From the NCBI GenBank assembly GCA_047967505.1, contig CM106539.1: a stretch of 64,000 nucleotides of DNA, one strand, 5' to 3'. The notes under the pieces were generated by a model that saw nothing but the letters and a program-made list of their open reading frames with translations, ran no database searches and was not told the origin of the DNA. Shown in pieces: positions 31,217-45,106 of this stretch; position 1 is the first letter of the stretch, and every line of letters starts with the position of its first letter. The position numbers and the translations under genes were made by a program. This DNA is from Dipteris shenzhenensis (lineage: Eukaryota; Polypodiophyta; Polypodiopsida; Gleicheniales).

Positions 31217-31334
31217 GCCATTATGGGATATTTAAGATAGACCACTTATGCAGCAAGACTATGACCCAAGTGATAGCCATTATGGGATTTCTAAGATAGA
31301 CCTTTTATGCAGCAAGACTATGACCCAAGTGAGT
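31217..31334. repeat. 59-bp tandem duplication
   Basis: GCCATTATGGGAT...ATGACCCAAGTGA is present at 31217 and 31276 with few differences. Confidence 0.92.
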
Positions 31335-32558
31335 GAGATTGACCTAGAATTATAGATGTAGAGCCTTGAGTGCGCTTCTTTCATTAGCACATTGGCTACA
31401 GGGTGAGGCAACAAGACATTGAGCATACTCCCATTTCACTTCGCTACTGAATCTCTCAAGTATCAAAGAACAAAATTTTACCCAGTGTCAATTTTGGGAA
31501 ATAACTAAAGAACAATAAAGTAAGAGTCTTTTTTGTCTTACCTTTTCTAGATGTCTTCTAGTAGGATGATGGTTACATCAGTTGGAAAAATCATCCACAT
31601 GTCCCATGTATGAGACGCTTGTTGGTAGACAAATTGCTTAAAGATTGTTAATGGGTTGCAATGTAGTGAGAGGGAGGACTAGTGTATTTAGTCTACTAGC
31701 ATATATTTATGTTTAATGAGAGGGGTCTAAAATTTCCATCGGGGTGTTAATGTCATTAAGAGGAAGTAGGATACAATGTATTTATTTTCTAGGAGGCTAC
31801 CCATTGAGCCCAACAGAGTCAATATAATATATTCTTTCTATTTCTTGGTTTCGATCGGGCCTATGTGTAACATGCACAATCTTGCAACATGAATGACTAT
31901 AGACAACAAAGATCTTCTATAATAATTCTATATTTTACATAGTTAAATCATAATAACTACATATGCAAAGGAAAATTGAAAGGAAAGAAAAACAAATGTT
32001 ATGAAGAAAAGCATGATTAACTACATGAGACAATGCTTCTCTCAAATGCATCAAATCCATGACAAAGATGGGAAGGGGAAATAAAAGGAAAATAGAAAAT
32101 GAAGGGTTTGGGATTTGGCTCTAAAATAATGAATTAAGCACATTAACTCAAGGCTTGGCTCGATTGAGATTGAAAGAGTCAAAGATTGGATGCATAAAGT
32201 TCTTTTTCATTAAGATTTGGCTTATAGTAAAAGCCTACATATATAGCATGAAGAACTAATAGCTTGAAACCTATAATTGAGTTGGCACTCTTAAATTGCA
32301 CTACATACCCATGAATTGAAAGAGCCAATCCATTAACAAAAGAAGTAATCACTAAGTAATTTAAAATTTAAAATATTACAATAGCCAATATAAGATGTCC
32401 TATTAGTTTAGAATGTGTTGGATGTGTGCTTCTTTATGACCTAGTTATCCCTTTCAAGAACAACATCATGCAAAAGAACCATAAATCTAATATTTTGATG
32501 TTCTTGGTTGTTGGTGTGTGAGGCTCTTAGGACAAGTATGGGTTTTTCCTTAATGAAT

Positions 32559-32561
<3 letters not shown>
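31335..32561. other. No gene recognised
   Basis: AT-rich spacer with no coding or transposon signal that I can support. Confidence 0.45.
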
Positions 32562-32589
<28 letters not shown>

Positions 32590-32640
32590 ATATATATATA
32601 TCTATGTATGTATGTATGTATGTATGTATGTAGGTATATA
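32562..32640. repeat. Compound (CA)n(TA)n(GTAT)n microsatellite
   Basis: CA repeats, then TATATATA, then GTAT units, in one block. Confidence 0.95.
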
Positions 32641-32974
32641 TAAAGATAGATATATCACAACACAATTGCAATTATCATGCCATCACAAAGTGCATCATCT
32701 TGCACCAAGGATTGGCACATTATAGCACCTATAACCATAGCATATCAAAATCTTGTAGAGAGATACAGGTGCACAATTCATAAATCTCGATGCAATAATG
32801 TTGCACCATGGGTATGAAAGTGATCAATATTCATTTGGTGCACACACAAAAGTAGCTCAAACAAAATAGGGGCCCTTTAGACACAACTAACAAAGTAGGA
32901 ATAATAGAAAGCAGAGCCTCCAACACAAAGAAACACAAAAGAGTCAACCCAATAGTTGCATGCACAGTTGCAAA

Positions 32975-35506
<2,532 letters not shown>

Positions 35507-36484
35507 TTAGAAGGTAGTGTCCAATGCACTATTGTAATGAACCACCAACATGCCTTGAGGTAGATGCTTTTTTTAAAAAGCTTTTTTTTGAAGGCCTCCA
35601 TTCTCTTGGTTCTTGCCTCTTCATAGATCACGCACAAATCTTGATCGCATTCTCACAGTCAAGTTGCACACTATGTAGTTTGATCATCCTCTCAAGTTCT
35701 TGCTCTTCTTGTGTCATTTTGTGCTTCAAGACAAATCTAAAGGGAGATAACATCACATTCATAAGCAATACACATCTTTCACCATATTGTTAAGCCTTTT
35801 TTACCACTAGGGCATCTACATGGCACGAGAAACTAGAGGAGGCTGCAACACCTTCAAGCAAGCAACATAAGTAAAACAAACTACAAATAACAAAATGGAA
35901 TCTATCCTATCTTAGGCTAGGACACTACCTAAACTAAAAAGATGTTCAAATAACAAAGTAATCAAAGTGGAAAAGCATCAAATAGAGGAAAATATAAACT
36001 CTTTAGCTTTGACCCTCAACTCTCTCTCTCTCTCTCACTCAAACCTATGAATACTAGGCCAATCCAAGGGTAGCCACAAATTAGGGTGCACACACCTTCA
36101 TGCCCTAGTACTACTAGCATGTGGCATAAGCATTTGCACAAGTACACTACTTAACAAGCATCCGTAGAACAACACTACTTAACAAGCATTCATAGAACGA
36201 CACTACTAAAGAAGTATTCGTGTAAAATGTGCTACTACCAAGTGACTAACAAGAGGGGGGTAATAGGAATGCCACTTGAATAGACATTTTTACCTCACTC
36301 TCAAAGATTCCTAGAAGTAGAGAAAGGTATGCCTCCTAATGCAATGCACACACCGCCCTTGGTTCAAGCATTGCAAAAGGGAACCTCACAAGCAATGGAA
36401 GTATGGAACTCTCACAAGCTTCACACACTCATAAGGGAAACATGCTCTCAAGCATGGAACTCATAAGTCTCACACTAAAGTGAA
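35507..36484. other. No gene recognised
   Basis: Spacer with a short CT run near 36020. It is the left flank of the copia insertion and continues at 41823. Confidence 0.45.
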
Positions 36485-36489
36485 GCAAG

Positions 36490-36841
36490 TGTTGAGATAT
36501 CGAGCTCCACTCGTGATATGCTAGGGTGACCGTTGTGCATTTATGTCATCGACTTGTTAGCTACAGATGTGGTTGGTACACCACCCATGAATAATAGCTG
36601 GATGACAGCTATCCTTATGTACTCTAGTTCATGGCTCAGTTAGTATGCCACCTTAGTTAGCTAAGTTTGGTTTGAGACCCACATATAGGGTTCTTCTATT
36701 TCTTTGTACTAGAGTTCTTTTGGCTTTCACAACTAAGAAGAGAAAAACTATTTTTAGCCTCCACCTGTGTGTGTATTCCCCCATTGTGCATGTGAGAAAG
36801 CCACAAATGAGACTCCTTCCTTCTCTCCCACTATCTTCACA
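36490..36841 (+). repeat. Copia 5' LTR, 352 bp
   Basis: Starts TGTTGAGATATCGAGC and ends CTATCTTCACA. It differs from the 3' LTR at scattered, mostly transition positions, implying a moderately old insertion. Confidence 0.95.
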
Positions 36842-36853
36842 TGGTATCAGATC
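36842..36853 (+). other. Primer binding site
   Basis: TGGTATCAGATC immediately after the 5' LTR; the first 10 bases match the initiator tRNA-Met PBS. Confidence 0.88.
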
Positions 36854-37389
36854 CTGGTTCATGGTAAGGAGCTCAAGAAAGCAAACCAAGTTCGCAGTGT
36901 CCTGGTAAGAGGACCAGTGTTGCTTTCCTTTTTCAAGTTTGGGAGCAAATCTCTATAGGTAGCATAGCCAGAAAGTGCAAGAGTGCATTGTCTCAGATTG
37001 AGATGCCCTTCGCAGTGTGGTGAGAGGGCAGTATATGCTACGGGTGAGGGCAAGCCCTCAGTGACTTCATTTTTCTGATTCGAGGCCATTTTGAGGCCCA
37101 TTTTAGAGGCGAAAGTTCTCCGCACACACTCAAAAAAAGGCCCTGTTTTTGTTGTGCGACTACTATTCTGCAGGTCAGTGAAAAGTTGCCATAGAAATTG
37201 CATCGTATGCTTGTGCACAGAGATATTGGGAGTTAAAAATCATCCTTGCTTCTTGTGGATGCAAAATCGTCACTAGGAAGTGACTGTGTGGTCAAATACC
37301 ACTTTCATCAGTTTTGCAGATTTGCCCTTGTGAGGTTGAAGCTATGTTTTTTACAGTGACAGAATATTTTGTAGTGTTCTGTAGTGGCA

Positions 37390-38231
37390 TCTGAATCTCT
37401 TTCATAGATTGTCACTGACAAGCTTGATAAGAACAACTTCCAAGCATGGAAGTTTAGAATGATGAATTTCCTTATGAGAAAAGGATATTGGAATTTCATT
37501 ACAGGAAATGAAGGAGAACCAGTTCTTCCTAATGCTCCCAATCAATAGGAAATGCAGGCATTTAAAGGATGGCATGAGAGAGCCAGAAAAGTTATGTACT
37601 CGCTATCTATTAGTAGATTCTATGATTGTGCATATTCAGGATGCAAGTACACCAAAGGAGGCATGGGATACTTTGGCAAAAATGTATAGCACAAATACAC
37701 AAGCCAGGAAAATGCAGCTCAAGCAGGTTGCACAATGTGCAGAGAGAAAGTATGAGCATCAATGACTACCACATGAAGGTGAAGAAGATTGCAGATGCAC
37801 TTGCTTCCATTGGGTCGCCAGTGGAAGATGATGATTTAGTTTTTGTGACCTTGAATGGTCTAGGAAAGGATTATGCACAGTTTCGGATATCCATTTTCGT
37901 CCGTGAAAAATTTCCTAATTTTGAGGAGTTGATTGCTCTTCTAATTTCTGAGGAGCAGAGAAATGGTGGTGCACCTTCTTCAGGAGGAACTTCAAAAGAA
38001 ACTGTCTTCTACTCAAATGCTGGAAGAGGTAGAGAAGGCCAATCTGGAGGCCATGGTAGAAATCAAAATATGCAGCAAACTCAAGAAAACCAGTCCTATG
38101 GAGGAGGACATGGTAACTCTAGAGGCACGGGGAGCCAAAGAGGTCGTGGTGGATGGAAAAGAGGCCAAAATGCAAACAATAATGTTGAATGCTACTATTG
38201 TGGTAAAATGGGTCATATGGCTAAAGACTGA
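37390..38231 (+). pseudogene. Copia gag, broken
   Basis: Recognisable order: DKLDKNNFQAWKFRMMNFLM, GYWNFITG, RARKVMYSLSIS, then after a frameshift near 37615 DSMIVHIQDASTPKEAWDTL and AKMYSTNTQARKMQLKQ. A second shift near 37735 leads to MSINDYHMKVKKIADALASI, LGKDYAQFRIS and FEELIALLISEEQR. A Gly/Arg/Gln-rich stretch and a CYYCGKMGHMAKD knuckle that ends in a stop instead of Cys complete it. The position equivalent to the gag ATG reads GTG, and the eighth codon is TAG, as in the copy at 4278. There is also a TAG at 37546-37548. Gag would form the particle; this copy cannot. Confidence 0.9.
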
Positions 38232-38323
38232 AAAAGCAGAATGACATCATGAATGGAAAATTGCAGCAAGGGAATTATGCATCTTCTAGTAGATAGGGTG
38301 ATGAAAGAAATGAGCATCTATTT

Positions 38324-39628
38324 ATGGTGCAGCACATGACCAATTCTGTGACAAGTGCAGAAGAAAGCAATGATGTGTGGTATGTAGACTCAGGTGCATC
38401 AAACCACATAACAGGGCATGCAGAATGGATGCAGGATGCAAGGAAAATGGAAAAACTAGGATTTGTGGAGACTGGTGATGATACTGTACATCCTATTGTG
38501 CAGATTGATAAAATTCTTTTGTCTATGCAGGATGGGAAAAAGAAATATCTGTTAGATGTATTTCATGTCCCGAATATCACCAAGAACCTAGTTTCTGTTG
38601 GTCAAATGGTTGAGCAAGGCTTGTAAGTCAGATTTAATCCTCATGGATGCTTTGTTGAGGATATGAAAAATAAAGGTTGCTTGATAGCAAAAGGAAAGAA
38701 GAAGGGCAAGATGTTTACGTTGGATGCCGACATGCCTGAATTGAGTGCAGCAATCTTTGCACATGGGACTGATGTTGTTGTAGATATTGATATCTGGCAT
38801 AAACGCATTGGTCATGTTAATGTACAGTGACTTAAATCAATGCAGGCCCAAAATATTGTTGCAAGATTGCCTAAATTCAAGGTTGCAGAAATGCATAAGG
38901 TATGTGAAGCCTGTCAATTTGGAAAACAGGCAAGGAAACCATTTCTTAGACATGTTCAAGAGAGTAAGAAGCCAATGGAATTAATCCACTCTAATGTGTG
39001 GACTACTAAAGCTACATCTATTGGAGGCTGTCATTATTTTATTTCTTTTATTGATGACTACAGCAGAAAAGTTTGGGTGTATTTTATGAAAAAGAAAAGT
39101 GAAGTGTTTGGGCTTTTCAAAGCTTTTAAATCTATGGTTGAAAAAGAAACAGGCCTGCAAATAAAATGCCTAAGGTCAGATGGAGGGGGAGAGTACCTCT
39201 CAAATGAGTTTGCAAGGTTCTTGCAGGAGCATGGCATAAAGCAGCAATATTCATGTAGTCATACCCCATAGCAAAATGGACTTGTAGAAAGGAAAAATAG
39301 GCATATTGGAGAGGTATCTCGTGCCATGCTCAACGAAAAAGACTTGCCAGATTTTTATTGGGCTAAAGCAGTTGCTACAGCAGTCTACATAATGAACAAG
39401 ACTCCCACTACAACAATACATGGCATGACCCCAAAGGAGAGGTATACTGGTAGGAAACCAAATATTTCTCATTTGAAAATTTTTGGTTGCATTGCCTATG
39501 TTCATGTGCCAGATGAGTTGAGGTTCAAGTTGGATCCAAAAGTTAAGAATGTATCTTTATTGGTTATTCTCTATAGTAGCAGAAACTGTATAGACGCTAT
39601 AACCCTTCTACTTGTAAGTTTACAGTGA
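38324..39628 (+). pseudogene. Copia protease and integrase, broken
   Basis: The aspartic protease motif VWYVDSGASNHITG lies near 38380-38415, followed by FHVPNITKNLVSVGQM. The GAG-pre-integrase/zinc region has IWHKRIGHVN and CEACQFGKQ (HHCC) near 38800-38930. The integrase core shows FISFIDDYSRKVWVYFM, RSDGGGEY and QNGLVERKNR. Of the D,D,E catalytic triad the first Asp is replaced by Asn (LIHSNVW where the family has HSDV or HTDV). Stops include TAA after GL (near 38624), TGA at 38828-38830 and TAG at 39269-39271. The C-terminal part reaches FGCIAYVHVPDELRFKLDPK before a frame loss near 39550. Confidence 0.92.
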
Positions 39629-39759
39629 GCAAAGATGTTGTTTTTGATGAGATGAGTAGCTGGTATAAACCAATAAATGTGATTGATGATGTAGATGCAC
39701 AAAATGGTAATGTTGCACAGAATTCACAGCAGTAATCACAAAATATTAGTGGACCTGGA

Positions 39760-40863
39760 GTGTCTTCTAGTAGTGGTTCACATTCTTCACCATGGACAGG
39801 TAGATTGAGATCAAGAGAATCTCCTCAAAGCAATGCAGATAGTGGTATGCAGGTATCACAAAAAGGAAAAGAGAAGGTAGATCAGCCCATGTTTGATGTG
39901 AATGCAGGTCACTCTTATGTGGATGGTGAATCCAGTGGCTCAGAACAAAGCATTGATGATGAGTTGGGTATTCCTTTTGTTGTTACACCTGGAGTAAGGA
40001 AGACCAAGGATGTTTTGAGAGCACCTAGAAGTGAGTCTATCTTGCACAGGTCTACCAAAGCTAGGTATCTTATGGATAGGCTGAAATATGATGGATTTAC
40101 AGCCATTCACTATGCCTATATGGTCAAAGTGATACAAGAACCAGAACCCACTTCTTTTGAGCAAGCCATGGGAAAAGAAAAATGGGAGAAAGCCATGGAT
40201 GAAGAAATGGATGCCTTGGAAGCAAATGCTACATGGGAATTGGTGCCTTTGCCTAAAGACAAGAATGCAATTGGCTGTAAGTGGGTTTATAAGGTGAAGC
40301 ACAATGCAGATGGTTCTGTGAACAGATATAAGGCAAGATAAGTTGTCAAGGGGTATACACAGACATATGGCATTGATTATGAAGAAACATTCAATCCGGT
40401 TGCAAGGATGGCAACCGTAAGAGTAGTCATTGCTATGGCTACATCAAAGGGATGGTCTTTAAATCAAATGGATGTAAAGAATGCCTTCTTACATGATGAT
40501 TTGCAAGAAGAGGTCTATATGGAGCAGCCACCAGGTTATGTGCATGTTGTTCATCCTGAGTTTGTTTGCAGGTTGAAGAAAGCCTTGTATAGCTTGAAGC
40601 AAGCACCTAGAGCATGGTCTGATAAGATAGGACAGTATCTTGTTAGTATTGGCTTTCAGATTTCCAAGGCAGTAGATTTCTCACTTTATGTGAGAAAAAT
40701 AGAGAAAGGTATTATGCAACTTGTCATTTATGTTGATGATTTGATCATCACAGGTAATAGTGATGAAGATATCCTTCATGTGAAAATGCTATTAAAGCAG
40801 AAGTTTGAGATGAAGGATTTGGGAAAGCTGCGTTATTTCTTGGGCATTGACTTTGAGCTATGA
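39760..40863 (+). pseudogene. Copia reverse transcriptase, nearly continuous
   Basis: After a Ser-rich linker the RT begins around [21 protein letters not shown]. It continues with [20 protein letters not shown] and then, beyond one TAA (40339-40341), with GIDYEETFNPVARM, LNQMDVKNAFLHDDL, YMEQPPGY, KALYSLKQAPRAW and YVDDLIITG, where the two Asp of the catalytic YVDD are retained. It ends at LGKLRYFLGIDFEL with a stop (40861-40863), after which about 70 residues expected before RNase H are missing. Confidence 0.93.
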
Positions 40864-40865
40864 TG

Positions 40866-41439
40866 TTGGATTGGTAAGTCAATTTATGTAGGCTCTAAGG
40901 AAACCACAGTTGGATGTGGCTAGACACATACTCAGGTATGTGAAGTCCACATTGCAGTATGGACTATTTTATGAGATTGGGATTTAGATACAGTTGCATG
41001 GATACACTCATGCTGATTGGGCTGGTAGTATTTCTGATAGACACTCTACCAGTGGATATGCGTTCTCTTTTGGGAGTGCTGCAGTCACTTGGAGCAGCAA
41101 GAAACAACCTACAATTGCCTTGTCGAGCATAGAGGCTGAGTACAGGGGTGCAGCAATGGTTGCATGTGAGGTAGCTTGGTTGCATAAGCTACTTTATGAT
41201 ATGCATCAGCCAGTTGTCATTTACTATGACAATATGAGCAGTATACACTTGGCAAATAACCCAGTTTATCATGCTAGAACAAAGCACATTGAGGTGCATT
41301 ATCACTATGTGTGGGAGAAGGTTTTACTAGTCTTATTGATCTAGTTTATGTTAGCATAGAGGATCAGGTAGTTGACATATTCACGAAGGCATTGGGTGCA
41401 GCGAAGCTGCACAAGTTCAGAGATCTACTTGGTGTGTAG
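40866..41439 (+). pseudogene. Copia RNase H, broken
   Basis: GLVSQFM-stop-ALRKPQLDVARHILRYVK and LQYGLFYE precede the RNase H domain GYTHADWAGSISDRHSTSGY, SKKQPTIALSSIEAEYRGAA and YYDNMSSIHLANNPVYHART. A frameshift near 41325 precedes the tail DQVVDIFTKALG, KLHKFRDLLGV-stop. Catalytic Asp (ADWAG), Glu (EAEY) and Asp (YYDN) are present. The expected stretch linking RT to RNase H has been deleted. Confidence 0.9.
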
Positions 41440-41449
41440 GAATTGGGAT

Positions 41450-41465
41450 TGAGCTCGAGGGGGAG
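41450..41465 (+). other. Polypurine tract
   Basis: GAGCTCGAGGGGGAG abuts the TGTTGAG start of the 3' LTR. Confidence 0.85.
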
Positions 41466-41817
41466 TGTTGAGATATCAAGCTCCACTCGTGATATGCCAG
41501 GGTGACCATTGTGCATTTATGTCACCAACTTGTTAGCTGCAGATGCGGTTGGTACACCGCCCATGAATAATAGCTGGATGATAGCTATCCTTATGTACTC
41601 TAGTTCGTGGCTAAGTTAGTATGACACCTTAGTTAGCTAAGTTTGGTTTGAGACCCACATACAGGGTTATTCTATTTCTTTGTACTAGAGTTCTTTTGGC
41701 TTTCACAACTAAGAAGAGAAAAACTGTTTTCAGCCTCCACCTGTGTGTGTATTCCCCCATTGTGTATGTGAGAAAGCCATAAATGAGACTCCTTCCTTCT
41801 CTCCCACTATCTTCACA
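41466..41817 (+). repeat. Copia 3' LTR, 352 bp
   Basis: Same length and ends as the 5' LTR; followed by ACAAG, the partner of GCAAG at the left side. Confidence 0.95.
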
Positions 41818-41822
41818 ACAAG

Positions 41823-42423
41823 CACAATGCTTAAAGAAAGAATTGAAAAGAACTAAACTAAAGAAAGCACTCAAGAGAAGCTACATAAAAGCATACACAA
41901 GAGTAGACTCCAAAACTAAGGCTATAGGAGTGAAGAACTCATCACCTTGCCCCTCAATATATAGATCTGTGAGGCCTATCCTCCCTGCCACATGTCATCG
42001 GAAGACAAGACCCCAAAATGCAATCAATGAGGAGCAAGATACCCATGTGGGGGGCATGTGATCCACCACACTAATGTCTATACCATAGGTTAATGTACAC
42101 CAATAATGTGTGCACAATTACCCAGGGTATACACCATAGGATATGTGCAAAATATATCAAATTTGTAGACTAAATCTATGCTATGTGCATCAAATAATAC
42201 ATCAATATGTACACATGGAGCCCTAATACATCAGTACATGGATGGTCAATGTGTTAACCTAAATATGAGTTAACACATATACTAGTTGAAAAGGTGAAAA
42301 ACTACTTGCCGTCTTTTCTCTGATTTGGTAGGACCATAATGCTTAGTCGAAAAGGCATAACCTTATACCCAAAAACTCCCCATGGAGTTGGTCTTCTAGA
42401 GCAATACTAATTCATCCTTCTAT
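41823..42423. other. No gene recognised
   Basis: Spacer between two LTR elements. Contains ATGTGCA/CATAGG-rich short words near 42090-42250 but no clear repeat unit. Confidence 0.45.
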
Positions 42424-42428
42424 GGAAT

Positions 42429-42726
42429 TGTTGGAAAACTGAAGGAAAAGAGTAGAGTGGACACAAACTCAGAATACTTGCATTACTTCCATTGTAGAAT
42501 GAAGAAGAGTGAGGTCCTTAAGTAGGCACCTCATACATGCTCACTGACATCACTGATGACCTCAGAGCTCCATAATCATCTCCTCAATCTACTCCTAGAT
42601 TCTCTCAATCATCCTATGTGGCTCTCCACCACCTAACTGTGCTTGTGGGCACCTAACTGTGCCTTTAGCACTCACACATAGAAACATAAGGTGTGCCTGA
42701 GGCATACATCTTGAGATATCCCAACA
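42429..42726 (-). repeat. 3' LTR (left), 298 bp
   Basis: Near-identical to 44786-45083; adjoins TSD GGAAT on the left and a PPT complement (AACCCCCCCCTCAA) on the right. Confidence 0.95.
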
Positions 42727-43100
42727 AACCCCCCCCTCAAGGGAATGCCTCAGGCTATGTCAAGGATACATCTAGTCTCGTAGTTTCTCATGCCATCTCA
42801 TGGTGGTCAAGGATAAATCTATGGCTAGGTTCTCATGCTAGCAAGGGTTCCCATGGGTGTAAGGTAAACAAAAAGGGATACAAAAAGACCTTCCAATGGT
42901 TATCTCCCCTACATGTACATGCACACAATGTCTGCAGGAGGTACCATGGAGCAAAACATACACATGGCCTACATCATAAGGTGACCAGAGGTGTTTACAA
43001 AACACACAAAACACAATATTTTAGTTTCATTCATTTTGGAGGACTATTTAGGCTGAGTACCTTGACATAAAGAGAGATCTGGAGCATACATAGAGATGAT

Positions 43101-43928
43101 TTAAAATGCATAATCTTCATGGGATGCCTCATCTTGTGGAGGCTCAACTGAAAGTAGATTTGCATTTTCTTTCTTTGCTTTGGCTCTGCAAAACTTCTCA
43201 TTATGGTTGTTCTTGCCACAGTGCTTGCATGGATTAATTTTGACGCAGTCCTTTGAAAGGTGATTTGTCTTTCCACAGTGATTGCAAGGAGTATACTTGC
43301 CCTTCTGGACTTTTATAGCATAAGCAGTGTCATTGCCTTTCCTGAGCTCCATATGCCTTTCTTCTTCTTGGAGAGCAGAGATAATACCTTCAAGATTAGG
43401 ATTAGGAAGATTTTTCAAAGTGGTAACTATGTGATCATAATCTTCAGGCATGCTCTTAAGTAACACTGCCATAGCATCATCTGGAGAAATAGGAGAGTTG
43501 ATAGAAGCTAATTGAGTCATAAGACTCCTCATATAGTTGACATGAGCTGCTAAAGTAGTACCACTAGTCATCTTCAATTCAAAGAAAGAGATTTTAAGTG
43601 ATAGTTTAGAGATGTGAGAGCTAGCACCAAAAATCATGTCAAGCTTCTGCCAAGCTTCCGAAGGAGACTCCAAGTCAGAGATATGGTGTATATAATCATC
43701 TCCTAAAGCAAGAGCAATGATACCATATGCTTTTTCTTCTCTAACTGGATCCCTTGCCGGTCATGTTGGAGTTGAGGATTCTCCAGCATTGGAGGCCGTA
43801 GAAGAAGCGGTAGGAGTAGGTTTGACAAGTCCCCATAAGTTCTCCCTCATCAATGCAAATTTCACCTTCATCTGCCATGTATGGAAGCCCTTTCCATTGA
43901 ACTTTTCTAGATTCAATAGGGTAGCCAT
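43101..43928 (-). pseudogene. Copia-type Gag of the compact element, one in-frame stop
   Basis: A 275-residue frame starts at ATG 43928 (MATLLNLEKFNGKGFHTWQ). The order is KVKFALMRENLWGLV, GIIALALGDDYIHHISDLE, SEAWQKLDMIFG, LSLKISFFELKM, HVNYMRSLMTQLASI, AVLLKSMPEDYDHIV, and two CCHC knuckles CNHCGKTNHLSKDC and CKHCGKNNHNEKFC. A single in-frame TGA at 43761-43763 (after ESSTPT) interrupts an otherwise open frame, which ends naturally at DEASHEDYAF. This is a UBN2-type copia Gag, related to but distinct from the Gag at 49411-50196. With one nonsense change this particular copy is probably dead or needs readthrough; its recent LTRs suggest that Gag may be supplied in trans. Confidence 0.9.
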
Positions 43929-44773
43929 GAGAGGGTCTAACCCAGATATTGGGTAGTGTCTATCCCTCTTATAAGGCAAAAAATAACTGAAAGACTTCCA
44001 AAATATGAGCACTTGATGTAGCAAAGACTAGTGACCAATATTCAAACAATGATGCTTCTTCTTACATGCTTCACAGAAATGGCTTAAAATGAGAAATTTC
44101 CAATCAAAAGCAGGTCTAGTAATTCAAAACAAAACTGAAGCCACACTTGTACTAAAGTTATTGAAAGCTTCAAAAGACCAGAAATGCTAGAGTAGCATTT
44201 TATGTAGCATCATCTTCAAAAGCTTGTCAAAACTGTCAAAACTAAAGAGCTGAACTTGGAGGGCTTATAGCTCACTCTTCAAAGCAAAAGAAAGGAGGAT
44301 TTCTGAGGCAAAAGAAAGCTAGTATACCACAGTAGATCCTCTGGGAAGAAGAGGCGCAAAAACGCGTCAGGTCGCCTTCTCTTCCTTCTACAAAGTCGAC
44401 TGGTTTTTCTCTGTTTTCTCCTTCAATATGCAGCCATTGCTGCTTAGATTTCAGCACAAGGTAGCCCAAGGATGGAGAAGCTTCCCCTGAAAGGAATTAG
44501 AGAAAGAAGGAGCAGGTGCAGAGAAAACGTAGGAAGAGAAATCGACGAAAACTGTGTAATGGCGACCAGCAGAGATGGAGGTTCTTCAATTCCTTGCAGC
44601 CATAAGTTTGCCCCTTCAAGGTGGATCTCCATCAGGAAGGGCGTGGGAAATGGTTGAGAACCTGAGGAGAACAGGCTTCAGCAAATTTTGGGAAGAAGAG
44701 GGAGAGATGGTGAAGAAGAAGAAGAAGATGATGATGATGATGTGGCAGAAATGGGCTCAAGGGGGATCAAATG
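43929..44773 (-). other. Leader of the compact gag-only element
   Basis: About 850 bp between PBS and gag ATG. Short frames on both strands lack recognisable domains. A GAA/GAT trinucleotide run lies near 44705-44745. Confidence 0.6.
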
Positions 44774-44785
44774 GCTCTGATACCA
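44774..44785 (-). other. Primer binding site
   Basis: Minus strand TGGTATCAGAGC directly beside the right LTR. Confidence 0.93.
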
Positions 44786-45083
44786 TGTTGGAAAACTGAA
44801 GGAAAAGAGTAGAGTGGACACAAACTCAGAATACTTGCATTACTTCCATTGTAGAATGAAGAAGAGTGAGGTCCTTAAGTAGGCACCTCATACATGCTCA
44901 CTGACATCACTGATGACCTTAGAGCTCCACAATCATCTCCTCAATCTACTCCTAGATTCTCTCAATCATCCTATGTGGCTCTCCACCACCTAACTGTGCT
45001 TGTGGGCACCTAACTGTGCCTTTAGCACTCACACATAGAAACATAAGGTGTGCTTGAGGCATACACCTTGAGATATCCCAACA
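44786..45083 (-). repeat. 5' LTR (right), 298 bp
   Basis: Pairs with 42429-42726; followed by GGAAT. Confidence 0.95.
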
Positions 45084-45106
45084 GGAATATGCACTAACAA
45101 TTTGTA

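Larger units (their letters stand above)
36490..41817 (+). mobile_element. Ty1-copia retrotransposon, 5328 bp, full structure, decayed coding
   Basis: Two 352-bp LTRs (36490-36841, 41466-41817) with TG...CA ends, a PBS, gag, protease, integrase, RT and RNase H in copia order, and a PPT. Flanking pentamers GCAAG (36485-36489) and ACAAG (41818-41822) form a target duplication with one transition. Coding sequence is interrupted by stops, several frameshifts and a deletion between RT and RNase H. Most stops are at positions where family consensus has Gln or Arg (CAG, CAA, CGA), which suggests decay of methylated cytosines. The gag relic at 3-4.3 kb is an older relative. Confidence 0.95.
42429..45083 (-). 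mobile_element. Gag-only LTR retrotransposon, 2655 bp, complete ends
   Basis: Two 298-bp LTRs (42429-42726 and 44786-45083) begin TGTTGGAAAACTG and end ATATCCCAACA as read on the plus strand. They are flanked by an exact GGAAT duplication (42424-42428, 45084-45088). The minus-strand PBS is next to the right LTR and a polypurine tract (AGGGGGGGTT) next to the left LTR, so the element points left. The 2.06-kb interior encodes Gag only (43101-43928); no protease, integrase or RT is present and there is no room for them. The LTRs are almost identical, so insertion is recent. It interrupts a region beside a gypsy gag relic. Confidence 0.95.

Noticed and set aside
36653-36908. Short open frames on both strands in the copia LTR, recurring at 41629-41874
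   Set aside because: Located wholly within LTR sequence and without domain content.
43260-43463. Plus-strand frame opposite gag
   Set aside because: Shadow of the minus-strand Gag coding sequence.
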